Assembly (NCBI GenBank): GCA_006844765.1
Contig: SPJV01000150.1
Location: forward strand, 1 to 26,922
Direction: 5' to 3'
Length of the DNA stretch: 26,922 nt
From: Alphaproteobacteria bacterium
GTDB taxonomy: Bacteria; Pseudomonadota; Alphaproteobacteria; UBA8366; Aestuariispiraceae
Shown piece after piece: positions 7,723 through 14,897 of the stretch (within the stretch, counting starts at the first letter, position 1; every line of letters starts with the position of its first letter). A program made the position numbers and the translations under genes. The notes beneath the pieces were generated by a model. That model had not been told where the DNA came from. It was given only the letters and a program-made list of their open reading frames with translations, and searched no databases.

Positions 7723-8754
7723 TCAGTTCCGCTCGATCCGGTGCTGGTAGTAAGGGGTGTCGCCCCCTCTTGGCGGAATGCCTGGTTCGCCATCGCCATA
7801 AATAAAGACCTCCCGAACCGTCGGGCGCGGCGGGTTGGCATGCAGCCAGAGCCGCAGCAGATGCCGCTTGCGGGCCTCATCCGGGTAGTCGTCGAAGGCC
7901 GTTCTGGCGTGCAGGCAGGTATAGTTATTGGCGACGATGGCTTCTCCCGGCCCCAGGGTGAAGCGATAGCCGTCCCGCGCCGCCACATCCTCGAACATGT
8001 CGAGCGCCTCATGATCCTCCGGCGTGATGGCATGCTCGGGAAACTCATCGGCGCAGATCTCGATATATTGCCGGACGAGGCGGGCGGAGAGATGCCCATC
8101 GCGCTCTGAGAATATCGGCACGCGATGGGGCGTCACCGCATCCCATCCCTCCGGCTGTTCCCCAAAGCGGTGGTAGTGATAGCCTTTATAGAGCCGTTCC
8201 AGCAGATCCGGGCGCTCGGCCCGCATCACCTCATGCACGCTGTGGGAACTGGCGAACAGGCTCTCCCCACCGCTCATCGCCGGATGCAGGCAGAGGAAGG
8301 CGAGGATATCCCCCGGGTCCGAATGCGGGCGCAGCTCCGTCGAATTGCGATAGGCGCGGGCCTGCGGGTCTTTCCCCGCCACATCCTTCACATGGCCCAA
8401 CCGATCCCCCATCACGCTTTGAGAGACCGGCTGCCCCAAATGCAGCCCGCAGAGCCAGTAGAAACATTCATTCTCTGCAAGCGACAGCCGATCCACTGGA
8501 AAGCCGCGCAGGATCGCCATGCCACGCCCGTCCAGCACGATCTGCCGAAGCTGGTCGAGCGTTGGCGCCAACGCCGCCATCGGTTCCTCCGCCCGGCTCA
8601 GGTCGGTCGCTGAGCGGGTTCCCGCCAAGGCCTTCACCGCCGGGATCACCGCCGCCACGGCATCAGCCGGCAAGTCCACCGCCACATCATCCTTCGAAGA
8701 AAAATCCGCCCCGGTCCATAAGGCCGCCGGATTAGGGGCCGCAAATGCCGCCAT
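7723..8754 (-). CDS. TauD/TfdA-like 2-oxoglutarate dioxygenase
   Basis: 343-residue Fe(II)/2-oxoglutarate dioxygenase. The iron ligands are H144 and D146 in RPHSDPGD and H282 in NYTCLHARTAF. The co-substrate Arg is in KRHLLRLWLH. It is longer than TauD, with an N-terminal section of about 90 residues before ILRGFPVDRL, the pattern of TauD-domain proteins related to gamma-butyrobetaine hydroxylase-like enzymes. It differs clearly from the dioxygenase at 5695-6543. The ATG at 8754 is preceded by GGGAGGAT. It converges with the diguanylate cyclase, 57 bp apart. It is the likely downstream neighbour of the TPR gene, but a 116-bp gap makes co-transcription uncertain. Substrate unknown. Confidence 0.88.
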   Translation of the reverse strand: MAAFAAPNPAALWTGADFSSKDDVAVDLPADAVAAVIPAVKALAGTRSATDLSRAEEPMAALAPTLDQLRQIVLDGRGMAILRGFPVDRLSLAENECFYWLCGLHLGQPVSQSVMGDRLGHVKDVAGKDPQARAYRNSTELRPHSDPGDILAFLCLHPAMSGGESLFASSHSVHEVMRAERPDLLERLYKGYHYHRFGEQPEGWDAVTPHRVPIFSERDGHLSARLVRQYIEICADEFPEHAITPEDHEALDMFEDVAARDGYRFTLGPGEAIVANNYTCLHARTAFDDYPDEARKRHLLRLWLHANPPRPTVREVFIYGDGEPGIPPRGGDTPYYQHRIERN

Positions 8755-8870
8755 GATATCCTCCCGCTAATATCTGCTTTTCATGCAGCTTAAGCGCAGA
8801 ACGGCATCGGAGTCACTGATCGTCTGCGATAGACCCCAGAGCCGGACGGCTCGACATCCGGGGAAACAAA

Positions 8871-10625
8871 TCAGTCTTCAAGCGCGGCGATAGCCTCGTC
8901 GAAAAAGTCCACATAACCCTGCCAACGCGTGTGGCCGGATCGCGCCGCCAGGGGCGCCACAATTGCCCGACCGATCTCAAAATCTTCTAAAGCGCCCGCG
9001 TTGTCCCCTTGTCGCGCCATGACCTTGCCAATTTTTCCGTGACAGGCTGCCAAGTCCGCCTGCCATCCGGCATTGCCCGGATCGGCCTTGGCGAGGCGGT
9101 CGCGAATTTCCATGGATGCGCGGAAGCTGTCCAGCGCCGCCGTCAGGTCGGCCTGAGCCGATTGTACATCGCCGATCTTGTTAAGCGATACGGACAGGTC
9201 GCGTTGCCATCCGGCATTGCCCGGATCGGCCTTGGCGAGGCAGTCGCTAATTTCCATGGCTGCGTGGAAGCTGTCCAGCGCCGCCGTCAGGTCGCCTTGG
9301 ACCGCCTGTACATCACCGACCTTGTTAAGCGATACGGAAAGGTCTCGTTGCCATCCGGCATTGCCTGGATCGGCCTTAGCGAGGCGGTCGCTAATTTCCA
9401 TGGCTGCGTGGAAGCTGTCCAGCGCCGCCGTCAGGTCGCCCTGGTCCGACTGTACGTCGCCGATCTTGTTAAGCGATACGGAAAGGTCGCGTTGCCAATC
9501 GGCATTGCCCGGATCGGCCTTGGCGAGGCGGTCGCTAATTTCCATGGATGCGCGGAAGCTCCCCAGCGCCGCCGTCAGGTCGCCCTGCGCTAACTGCACA
9601 TCACCAATCTTTTCATGCGATACGGAAAGGTCGCGTTGCCATCCGGCATTGCCCGGATCGGCCTTGGTGAGGCGGTCGCGAATTTCCATCGCTGCGTGGA
9701 AGCTGTCCAGCGCCGCCGTCAGGTCGCCCTGAGCCGATTGTACTTCGCCGACCTTGTTAAGCGATACGGAAAGGTCCCGCTGACGATCCGCTTCTTCAGG
9801 AGCCTCTTCACAGCGCTGTTTCCTAATTTTATGTGTCGCTTCAAAATGTCGCTTGGCCTCATCCAAGTCGCCAAGTGCAACGGCAATGTCACCGAGTTCT
9901 AGCATTACGACACTTCTATTTCGTGTATTTTGAGTCTCTTCAAGCAGGGGAAGGGCGGCTTTGAAAACCTCCCTGGCGGCGGAAAGCGAGCCTGCTTGCA
10001 CGTACAACCGTCCCAGATAGATGTAGTCCCAGGGATCTGATGTGCCGAGCGCGATGATTTTTTCGAAGGCTTGGACGGCGCGGGTCGTGTCTGTTTGGAA
10101 GACGAGATGTCCGAGGCGCCGCCATCTGTCCGTCGCGGCCATCGTATCGCGTTCGGAGAGGGACGCCAGGATCTCGAAAGCGGCGTCCTTTTTGCCTTCA
10201 CTTATCAATTCATGCGCGTGATGTTCCTCTGGATCGTCCGAAATCGCCGTTTGCTCGACGGCATCGCGTTGGTCATGTTCCGCACGATCCGTCACTACGC
10301 CGGATGTGTGCGAACTCGCTTTCTCGAGTTCCTCAATGGCTCGGTCGATCAGCCCTTTTCGGATGGCATCGATGCGTTTTTTTTGCGCGTCGTCCAGGTC
10401 TTCGTTTGCTAGGAGCTTCTTCGATTCCTCGAGCTGTCTATCGCGGTCGAGTTCACGGAAGTATCGGATGCGACTTCTGAGACCTATAAGGCCGAGAACA
10501 TCGCCGATGAATCCGAGAAGGAGCTTCCGCGTTTTTTCCCACCAAAGGAGGAAGCCCGTCAGGACCAATCCGATGGAAGCGGCCGGTGCTCGGCTCTCGG
10601 TGATGAAGTCGGTTATGGTTTCCAT
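8871..10625 (-). CDS. Membrane-anchored tetratricopeptide (TPR) repeat protein
   Basis: About 584 residues from the ATG at 10625. Near the N-terminus is a hydrophobic stretch (IGLVLTGFLLWW, then LLLGFIGDVLGLIGL), likely one membrane anchor. A charged, coiled-coil-like segment follows (RELDRDRQLEESKKLLANED). TPR-type helices then run to the C-terminus. The second half contains seven 48-residue units: one diverged, five almost identical (RDLSVSLNKIGDVQ..., QGDLTAALDSF..., AKADPGNAGWQ) and one diverged. TPR arrays are protein-binding scaffolds; no catalytic motif is seen. The start is uncertain: none of TTG 10706, ATG 10655 or ATG 10625 has a good ribosome binding site. No partner gene is obvious; the aminotransferase is divergent. 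Confidence 0.85.
   Translation of the reverse strand: METITDFITESRAPAASIGLVLTGFLLWWEKTRKLLLGFIGDVLGLIGLRSRIRYFRELDRDRQLEESKKLLANEDLDDAQKKRIDAIRKGLIDRAIEELEKASSHTSGVVTDRAEHDQRDAVEQTAISDDPEEHHAHELISEGKKDAAFEILASLSERDTMAATDRWRRLGHLVFQTDTTRAVQAFEKIIALGTSDPWDYIYLGRLYVQAGSLSAAREVFKAALPLLEETQNTRNRSVVMLELGDIAVALGDLDEAKRHFEATHKIRKQRCEEAPEEADRQRDLSVSLNKVGEVQSAQGDLTAALDSFHAAMEIRDRLTKADPGNAGWQRDLSVSHEKIGDVQLAQGDLTAALGSFRASMEISDRLAKADPGNADWQRDLSVSLNKIGDVQSDQGDLTAALDSFHAAMEISDRLAKADPGNAGWQRDLSVSLNKVGDVQAVQGDLTAALDSFHAAMEISDCLAKADPGNAGWQRDLSVSLNKIGDVQSAQADLTAALDSFRASMEIRDRLAKADPGNAGWQADLAACHGKIGKVMARQGDNAGALEDFEIGRAIVAPLAARSGHTRWQGYVDFFDEAIAALED
9060..9779 (-). repeat. Five tandem 144-bp repeats inside the TPR gene
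   Basis: Five in-frame units of exactly 144 bp: 9060-9203, 9204-9347, 9348-9491, 9492-9635 and 9636-9779. Each contains a near-identical stretch around GTTGCCATCCGGCATTGC. Differences are scattered single bases, including many silent ones, so the units are similar at DNA level and not only in protein. This points to recent expansion or gene-conversion homogenisation. Confidence 0.93.
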
Positions 10626-10732
10626 AGGGTACAGACTAATGCGTGTTGGCGGCATGTTAAACCATCGTGAGGCGGGTTTGCGCCGCGAAAGGGCATTGCG
10701 ATACAAAAGAAACGAATGTGCAAAAAAATAAC

Positions 10733-10756
10733 AAAATGGTACAATTGAACCAATTT
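10733..10756. promoter_or_regulatory. Imperfect palindrome, candidate operator
   Basis: TGGTACAATTGAACCA (10737-10752) is symmetrical about CAATTG with one mismatched pair. A3/T3 flanks extend the symmetry to 10733-10756, with a second mismatched pair. It lies in an AT-rich patch between the divergent TPR gene (start 10625) and aminotransferase gene (start 10830), about 75 bp before the latter. The form fits a dimeric repressor site; the regulator is not in the window. Confidence 0.35.
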
Positions 10757-10829
10757 CATGCTTCCCTTCGGCGTCACCCTGCGCTATTCAGGCGGCTTGG
10801 ATATACCGAATTCTGGCGCGGAGGATGCG

Positions 10830-12107
10830 ATGAGTGGGATGCAGCAGGCTTGGGTTGACCGGGCGAAGAAGGTTCTGCCGGCGGGTGGCTTCGGGAATTT
10901 CGATCCCTCCATCATCATTCGGGCGGGGAAAGGATCCCGTGTCTGGGACGAGGACGGGAATGAGTATATCGATTACCTGATCGGCTCCGGCCCGATGCTG
11001 CTGGGCCATGGCAATGAAGAGGTGGATGAGGTTGTCATCGAACAGCTCTCCAAGGGCATGACTTTCTTTGCCAATAACGCCCAGGGGATTGAGTTGGCGG
11101 AGGTCATCCTGGACGCCGTCGCCTGCGGGGAACAGTTGCGTTATGTCTCCTCCGGGGGGGAGGCGGATATGTATGCGATCCGTCTGGCGCGCGCCTATAC
11201 CGGCCGCGACAAGATCCTGAAGTTCGAAGGCGGCTATCACGGCATGTCGGCGGAAGCGCAGATGAGCCTTGCCCCAACCAAGCTGATCAACTTCCCCCAG
11301 GCCGTGCCGGATAGCGCCGGTATTCCCGAAGCGGTGCGGAATGAGATGCTGATCGCCCCCTATAATGATCTGGACTTCCTGCGCTCGCTGGTCGCTGAAC
11401 ATGGGGATGAGATCGCCGGGCTGATCGTCGAGCCGCTGCAGCGCATCATCCCGCCGGAGCCGGGCTTCCTGGAAGCGGTGCGGGAGATTTGCACCGAACA
11501 TGGCATTGTCTTGATCTTTGATGAGGTCGTGACCGGTTTCCGCCTCGCCTATGGTGGCGCGCAGGAATTTTACGGGGTCACACCGGATGTCTGCACGCTG
11601 GGCAAGGCCATCGGCGGCGGTTTCCCACTGGCGGCCATCGCCGGACGGGAAGAGATCATGCGCCATTTCGACAAGGCTGCCGTTGGCGGCGATAATTGGC
11701 TGATGCAGTTGGGCACTCTGTCCGGAAACCCGGTTGCCTCTGCCGCCGGGATCAAGACGCTGGAGATCCTTCGGCGTCCCGGCATGTATGACAAGCTGCG
11801 GGCCTCTGGTGCCGCGATCCAGGCAAGCTGCACGAAGCATCTGGATGCCGCCGGCATCGATCACAAGATCGTCGGGGACGCGACGCTATTCGATATCTGC
11901 TTCACGACGCGGGCGGTGCGCGATTATCGCGACTACATGACCCACGATCAGAAGATGAATGGCGTCTTCAACAAGGTCCTGCGGGACAACGGCATCTTCA
12001 AATCACCGGGCAAAGTCTACCCCTCCATGGCCTTGACCGAAGAAGACCTGCAATTGACCGACGCCGCGATTGAGAAAGCCGCAAAGGCGCTGGCGGAGAT
12101 GGCCTGA
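10830..12107 (+). CDS. Class III PLP-dependent aminotransferase
   Basis: 425-residue fold-type I PLP enzyme of the class III aminotransferase family, closest in motif pattern to glutamate-1-semialdehyde aminomutase-like proteins (YVSSGGEADMYAIRLARAYTG, KFEGGYHGMS). The PLP-binding Asp is in LIFDEVVTGFR. The Schiff-base Lys is K259 in CTLGKAIGGGFPLAA. The ATG at 10830 is preceded by GGAGG (10820-10824); the in-frame upstream start at 10758 has no such site. It is unlikely to be the haem-pathway HemL itself, because no other haem genes are near and the neighbourhood is catabolic. It may act on an omega-amino or beta-amino acid. It converges with the N-methyl amine dehydrogenase gene. Substrate unknown. 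Confidence 0.9.
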   Translation: MSGMQQAWVDRAKKVLPAGGFGNFDPSIIIRAGKGSRVWDEDGNEYIDYLIGSGPMLLGHGNEEVDEVVIEQLSKGMTFFANNAQGIELAEVILDAVACGEQLRYVSSGGEADMYAIRLARAYTGRDKILKFEGGYHGMSAEAQMSLAPTKLINFPQAVPDSAGIPEAVRNEMLIAPYNDLDFLRSLVAEHGDEIAGLIVEPLQRIIPPEPGFLEAVREICTEHGIVLIFDEVVTGFRLAYGGAQEFYGVTPDVCTLGKAIGGGFPLAAIAGREEIMRHFDKAAVGGDNWLMQLGTLSGNPVASAAGIKTLEILRRPGMYDKLRASGAAIQASCTKHLDAAGIDHKIVGDATLFDICFTTRAVRDYRDYMTHDQKMNGVFNKVLRDNGIFKSPGKVYPSMALTEEDLQLTDAAIEKAAKALAEMA

Positions 12108-12125
12108 GAGCGGAGATGGCCTGAG
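12093..12125 (+). repeat. 16-bp direct repeat spanning the aminotransferase stop codon
   Basis: GCGGAGATGGCCTGAG occurs at 12093-12108 and 12110-12125, a period of 17 bp. The first copy contains the TGA stop of the aminotransferase gene; the second follows it directly. It looks like a small tandem duplication. Confidence 0.8.
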
Positions 12126-12152
12126 GGCGGTTACAAGTCCTCTAGGCCGCCC
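12125..12152. terminator. Weak stem-loop between convergent genes
   Basis: GGGCGG (12125-12130) can pair with CCGCCC (12147-12152) across a 16-nt loop. It lies between the stops of the aminotransferase (12107) and the flavoprotein (12167). There is no T-run on either side, so terminator function is only suggested by position. Confidence 0.25.
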
Positions 12153-12166
12153 CTGCACTTGATCGC

Positions 12167-14593
12167 TTACGCCCTTAAGCGGTCATTCGCGGCATCATAG
12201 GTCGGCTCTGCCAATACTGTCGCTTGGCGGGCTTCTCCGAGCAACCACACTGTCATCGTGGTACCCGGTTCCGCATAGCCCGGCTTCACATAGGCGAAGG
12301 CGAGGGACTTGCCGACCCGGTGACCATATCCGCCGGAGGTGGTGAGGCCGATGACCTCTCCCTCACCAACCGTGATGGCCTCGCCCCCGACCGCATCATT
12401 GTCGCCGTCGGAGACTTCCAGATACACGATCTTGCCTTCGGCGCCGTCCTGCTTGCGCTGTTGGACCGCCGGTTTGCCGAGGAAATCCTTATCCAGCTTC
12501 ACGAAGCGCTCGATATCCGCCTCGATCGGTGTGATTTCGTTGGTCAGTTCGGACCCCCAGCCCTTATAGGCTTTCTCCATCCGCATGGCGTTTACGGCAT
12601 AGGTCCCGAAATGCCCGATGTTATGCGGCGCGCCTGCCGCCATGACTGCTTCGTAAACAGCGGGCATGGCGTTCATGGGGCAGTGGAGCTCCCAACCGAG
12701 TTCGCCGATATAGTTCACGCGAAGGGCCCGCACGGTGGTGCCGGCGATTTCGATCTCCTGCGCCGTGAGCCAACGGAAGCCCTCATTCGATAAATCCGCA
12801 TCGGTGACTTGAGAAAGCACGTCGCGGCTTTTTGGCCCGGCGAGCACCAGGTTGCCGAAATCATCGGAGATGTTTGTGACGCTGACATCTTCACCGCTTT
12901 CCACATGTTGGGAGAGCCAGTCTTCGTCGCGGGTTTCCGCTGCGGCGCCGGAGAGAACGTAGTAGCGGTCCTCGCTGAGGCGGGTCACAGTGGCTTCGCC
13001 TTCGATGACGCCGTCTTCATTCAACATATGCGCAAGTGCAATCCCGCCGATCTTTCGCGGCATGCGATTGGCGAAGACCCGGTCCAGCATTGCCGGCGCA
13101 TCTTTTCCGACAACATCGAATTTTGCGAAGGACGACATGTCGGCGATAGCGACCCCTTCCATCACCGCACGGCATTCGGCACCGGTTGCATCATGGCCAT
13201 TGGCGCGGCGGAACCCGGCTTCTTCATCCGATCCGTCGACAGAGTAGTACTTAACCCGCTCCCAACCGCTCGCCGTGGTGTAGAGGCCACCCTTCTCCGC
13301 CAGGGTGTCATGCAAAGAAGATTTGCGCTTACCGCGTCCTGCTGGGCGTTCCTCCCCCGGTAAGTGGAGGGCGTACATGTGTTCATAGTCTTCGATGGAG
13401 CGATCACGGACATAGCCCTCATCCGCCCATTTACCGAAACGCCGGGGGTCCAGCCCGGCCATGTTGATCTCGCTCTCGCCTTCGACGATCCATTGCGCGA
13501 GGTACTTGCCGCAGCCAGCGCCTTGCGCGATGCCGATGGACGACCCGGCGCATTGCCAGAAATTGCGGAGACCGCCTGTCGGACCCAGCAGCGGGTTGGC
13601 GTCGGGCGTGTGCGGTATCGCACCATGGACGATCCGCTTGATGCCGCTTTCTCCCCAGATGGGCATCCGCTCCAAAGTTTTTTCGATCCAGGGGCTGATG
13701 CGGTCCAGCTCATCGGTGAACAGCTCATTCTCCGAATCCCATTCCGGGTGGCCACCACGGTCGGCCCAAGCTTCTTCGGCGCCTTCGGTTTCATAGATAC
13801 CGATCAGCCCGGACTTTTGCTCCTGTCGGTAATAGGCGGAAGGGTAGGGGTCCCGCATCACCGGCATTTCTTCATCGGCTTCCAGGAATTCCTTGATTGG
13901 TTCGGTGACGATGTAGTGGTGTTTCATATTGGTGATCGGCACGTCGGAGCCGACCCACTGATTGATCAGCCGGGCATAGCAACCACCGGCATTCACCACA
14001 TGCTCACAGGTTACATTGCCTTGTTCGGTAATCACCTGCCATTCGCCGGTGGGCAGGGGTTTGATATCCAAGACCCGGTTGTGCTTGACGATGGAAGCGC
14101 CCATGTCGCGGGCCCCCTTGGCAAGCGCGTTACAGCAACCAGCGGGATCGACATGCCCATCATCCAAGGTCCAGGCCGCCGCCAGCACACCGGTTGTATC
14201 CACATGCGGGTTGATGTTCTTGATCTCATCCGGGCCGATCACCTGCATCCGGAAGCCGATCAGCTTGGACACCCCTTCGACCTTTTTGAAGTAGTCGACT
14301 TCCGCCTGGTTCAGCGCGAAACGCAACCCGCCGCAGCCATGCCAGGATACATACTGACCGGTCATTTCCTCCAGCTTCGGATAGAGCGTGTTTCCGTAGT
14401 GGTGGATTTTCCCCATGTTGTAGTCGGCAATGAAGCTGGGGCATTGTCCCGCCGCGTGCCAGGTCGATCCGGAGGTGAGCTCGCCCTTCTCGATCAGCAA
14501 GCTGTCTTTCCAACCCATTTCGGCCAGATGGTAGAGAAGCCCGGCACCCATCATGCCGCCACCAACGATAACCACCCGAGCATGAGACTGCAT
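12167..14593 (-). CDS. Dimethylglycine/sarcosine dehydrogenase-like flavoprotein with GcvT domain
   Basis: About 808-residue enzyme. An N-terminal FAD-dependent DAO domain carries the dinucleotide motif VVIVGGGMMGAG (residues 7-18). SGSTWHAAG includes H46, equivalent to the His that carries covalent FAD in DMGDH and SARDH. A central domain follows, then a GcvT-like aminomethyl-transfer domain (about 430-800, with YIGELGWELHCP and EKAYKGWGSELTNEITP). Family members oxidatively demethylate N-methyl amino acids and pass the one-carbon unit to tetrahydrofolate bound by the GcvT part. The ATG at 14593 is chosen because GGGAGG lies 8 bases upstream; the longer frame to 14614 has none. It converges with the aminotransferase and is divergent from sthA. 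Substrate (dimethylglycine, sarcosine or other N-methyl compound) cannot be fixed. Confidence 0.9.
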   Translation of the reverse strand: MQSHARVVIVGGGMMGAGLLYHLAEMGWKDSLLIEKGELTSGSTWHAAGQCPSFIADYNMGKIHHYGNTLYPKLEEMTGQYVSWHGCGGLRFALNQAEVDYFKKVEGVSKLIGFRMQVIGPDEIKNINPHVDTTGVLAAAWTLDDGHVDPAGCCNALAKGARDMGASIVKHNRVLDIKPLPTGEWQVITEQGNVTCEHVVNAGGCYARLINQWVGSDVPITNMKHHYIVTEPIKEFLEADEEMPVMRDPYPSAYYRQEQKSGLIGIYETEGAEEAWADRGGHPEWDSENELFTDELDRISPWIEKTLERMPIWGESGIKRIVHGAIPHTPDANPLLGPTGGLRNFWQCAGSSIGIAQGAGCGKYLAQWIVEGESEINMAGLDPRRFGKWADEGYVRDRSIEDYEHMYALHLPGEERPAGRGKRKSSLHDTLAEKGGLYTTASGWERVKYYSVDGSDEEAGFRRANGHDATGAECRAVMEGVAIADMSSFAKFDVVGKDAPAMLDRVFANRMPRKIGGIALAHMLNEDGVIEGEATVTRLSEDRYYVLSGAAAETRDEDWLSQHVESGEDVSVTNISDDFGNLVLAGPKSRDVLSQVTDADLSNEGFRWLTAQEIEIAGTTVRALRVNYIGELGWELHCPMNAMPAVYEAVMAAGAPHNIGHFGTYAVNAMRMEKAYKGWGSELTNEITPIEADIERFVKLDKDFLGKPAVQQRKQDGAEGKIVYLEVSDGDNDAVGGEAITVGEGEVIGLTTSGGYGHRVGKSLAFAYVKPGYAEPGTTMTVWLLGEARQATVLAEPTYDAANDRLRA

Positions 14594-14897
14594 GGCAAGA
14601 ACCTCCCTAGCCATCTATTTTTAAAGTTTTGCGACTGTAAGCCCGGCGGCTTTTTCTGACAATCTCAAGCACGCTGTGTGAAGGCCTGGGAAACCCTGGA
14701 AAAATCACGTCGACCGGTTAGCTGAGTTTACCAAATCATCTGAAAAGAGGCGTTGAAAGGCGGGGATGCGCTGTGATCTGTCGCTTTCTCCTACACTGGG
14801 CAAGCGCGTATGGATAGGCTAGGCTCAACCAGCGCCTTATTGTTGCTGGTTTGGTCAGTTTAATGTTTGGCGCAGGGCTAAGAAGGGGATTTCCGGG
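14594..14897. other. Divergent intergenic region between flavoprotein gene and sthA
   Basis: 304 bases with no convincing gene. It should contain promoters for both flanking genes. The only structure I see is an inverted repeat, AACCAGC (14827-14833) and GCTGGTT (14845-14851), with an 11-nt spacer about 50 bp before the sthA start. No T-run follows, and no recognised riboswitch is apparent. Confidence 0.5.

Noticed and set aside
7688..7729. 12-bp direct repeat CTGCTTCAGTTC (7688-7699 and 7718-7729) between the diguanylate cyclase and the second dioxygenase, considered as an attachment site
   Set aside because: It is short, no integrase or tRNA gene is near, and the second copy simply overlaps the dioxygenase stop. 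A local duplication explains it.
8824..8870. Short GC-rich stem (GAGCC/GGCTC) after the TPR gene, considered as an intrinsic terminator
   Set aside because: The stem is only 5 bp with a 4-nt loop and no T-run follows.
9060..9779. Regularly spaced repeats that could suggest a CRISPR-like array
   Set aside because: The units are 144 bp, contiguous, in frame and encode TPR helices. There are no unique spacers and no cas genes.
10830..12107. Aminotransferase considered as the haem-pathway glutamate-1-semialdehyde aminomutase
   Set aside because: Alphaproteobacteria normally make 5-aminolevulinate by the HemA Shemin route, no haem genes are near, and the match is only to the general class III pattern.
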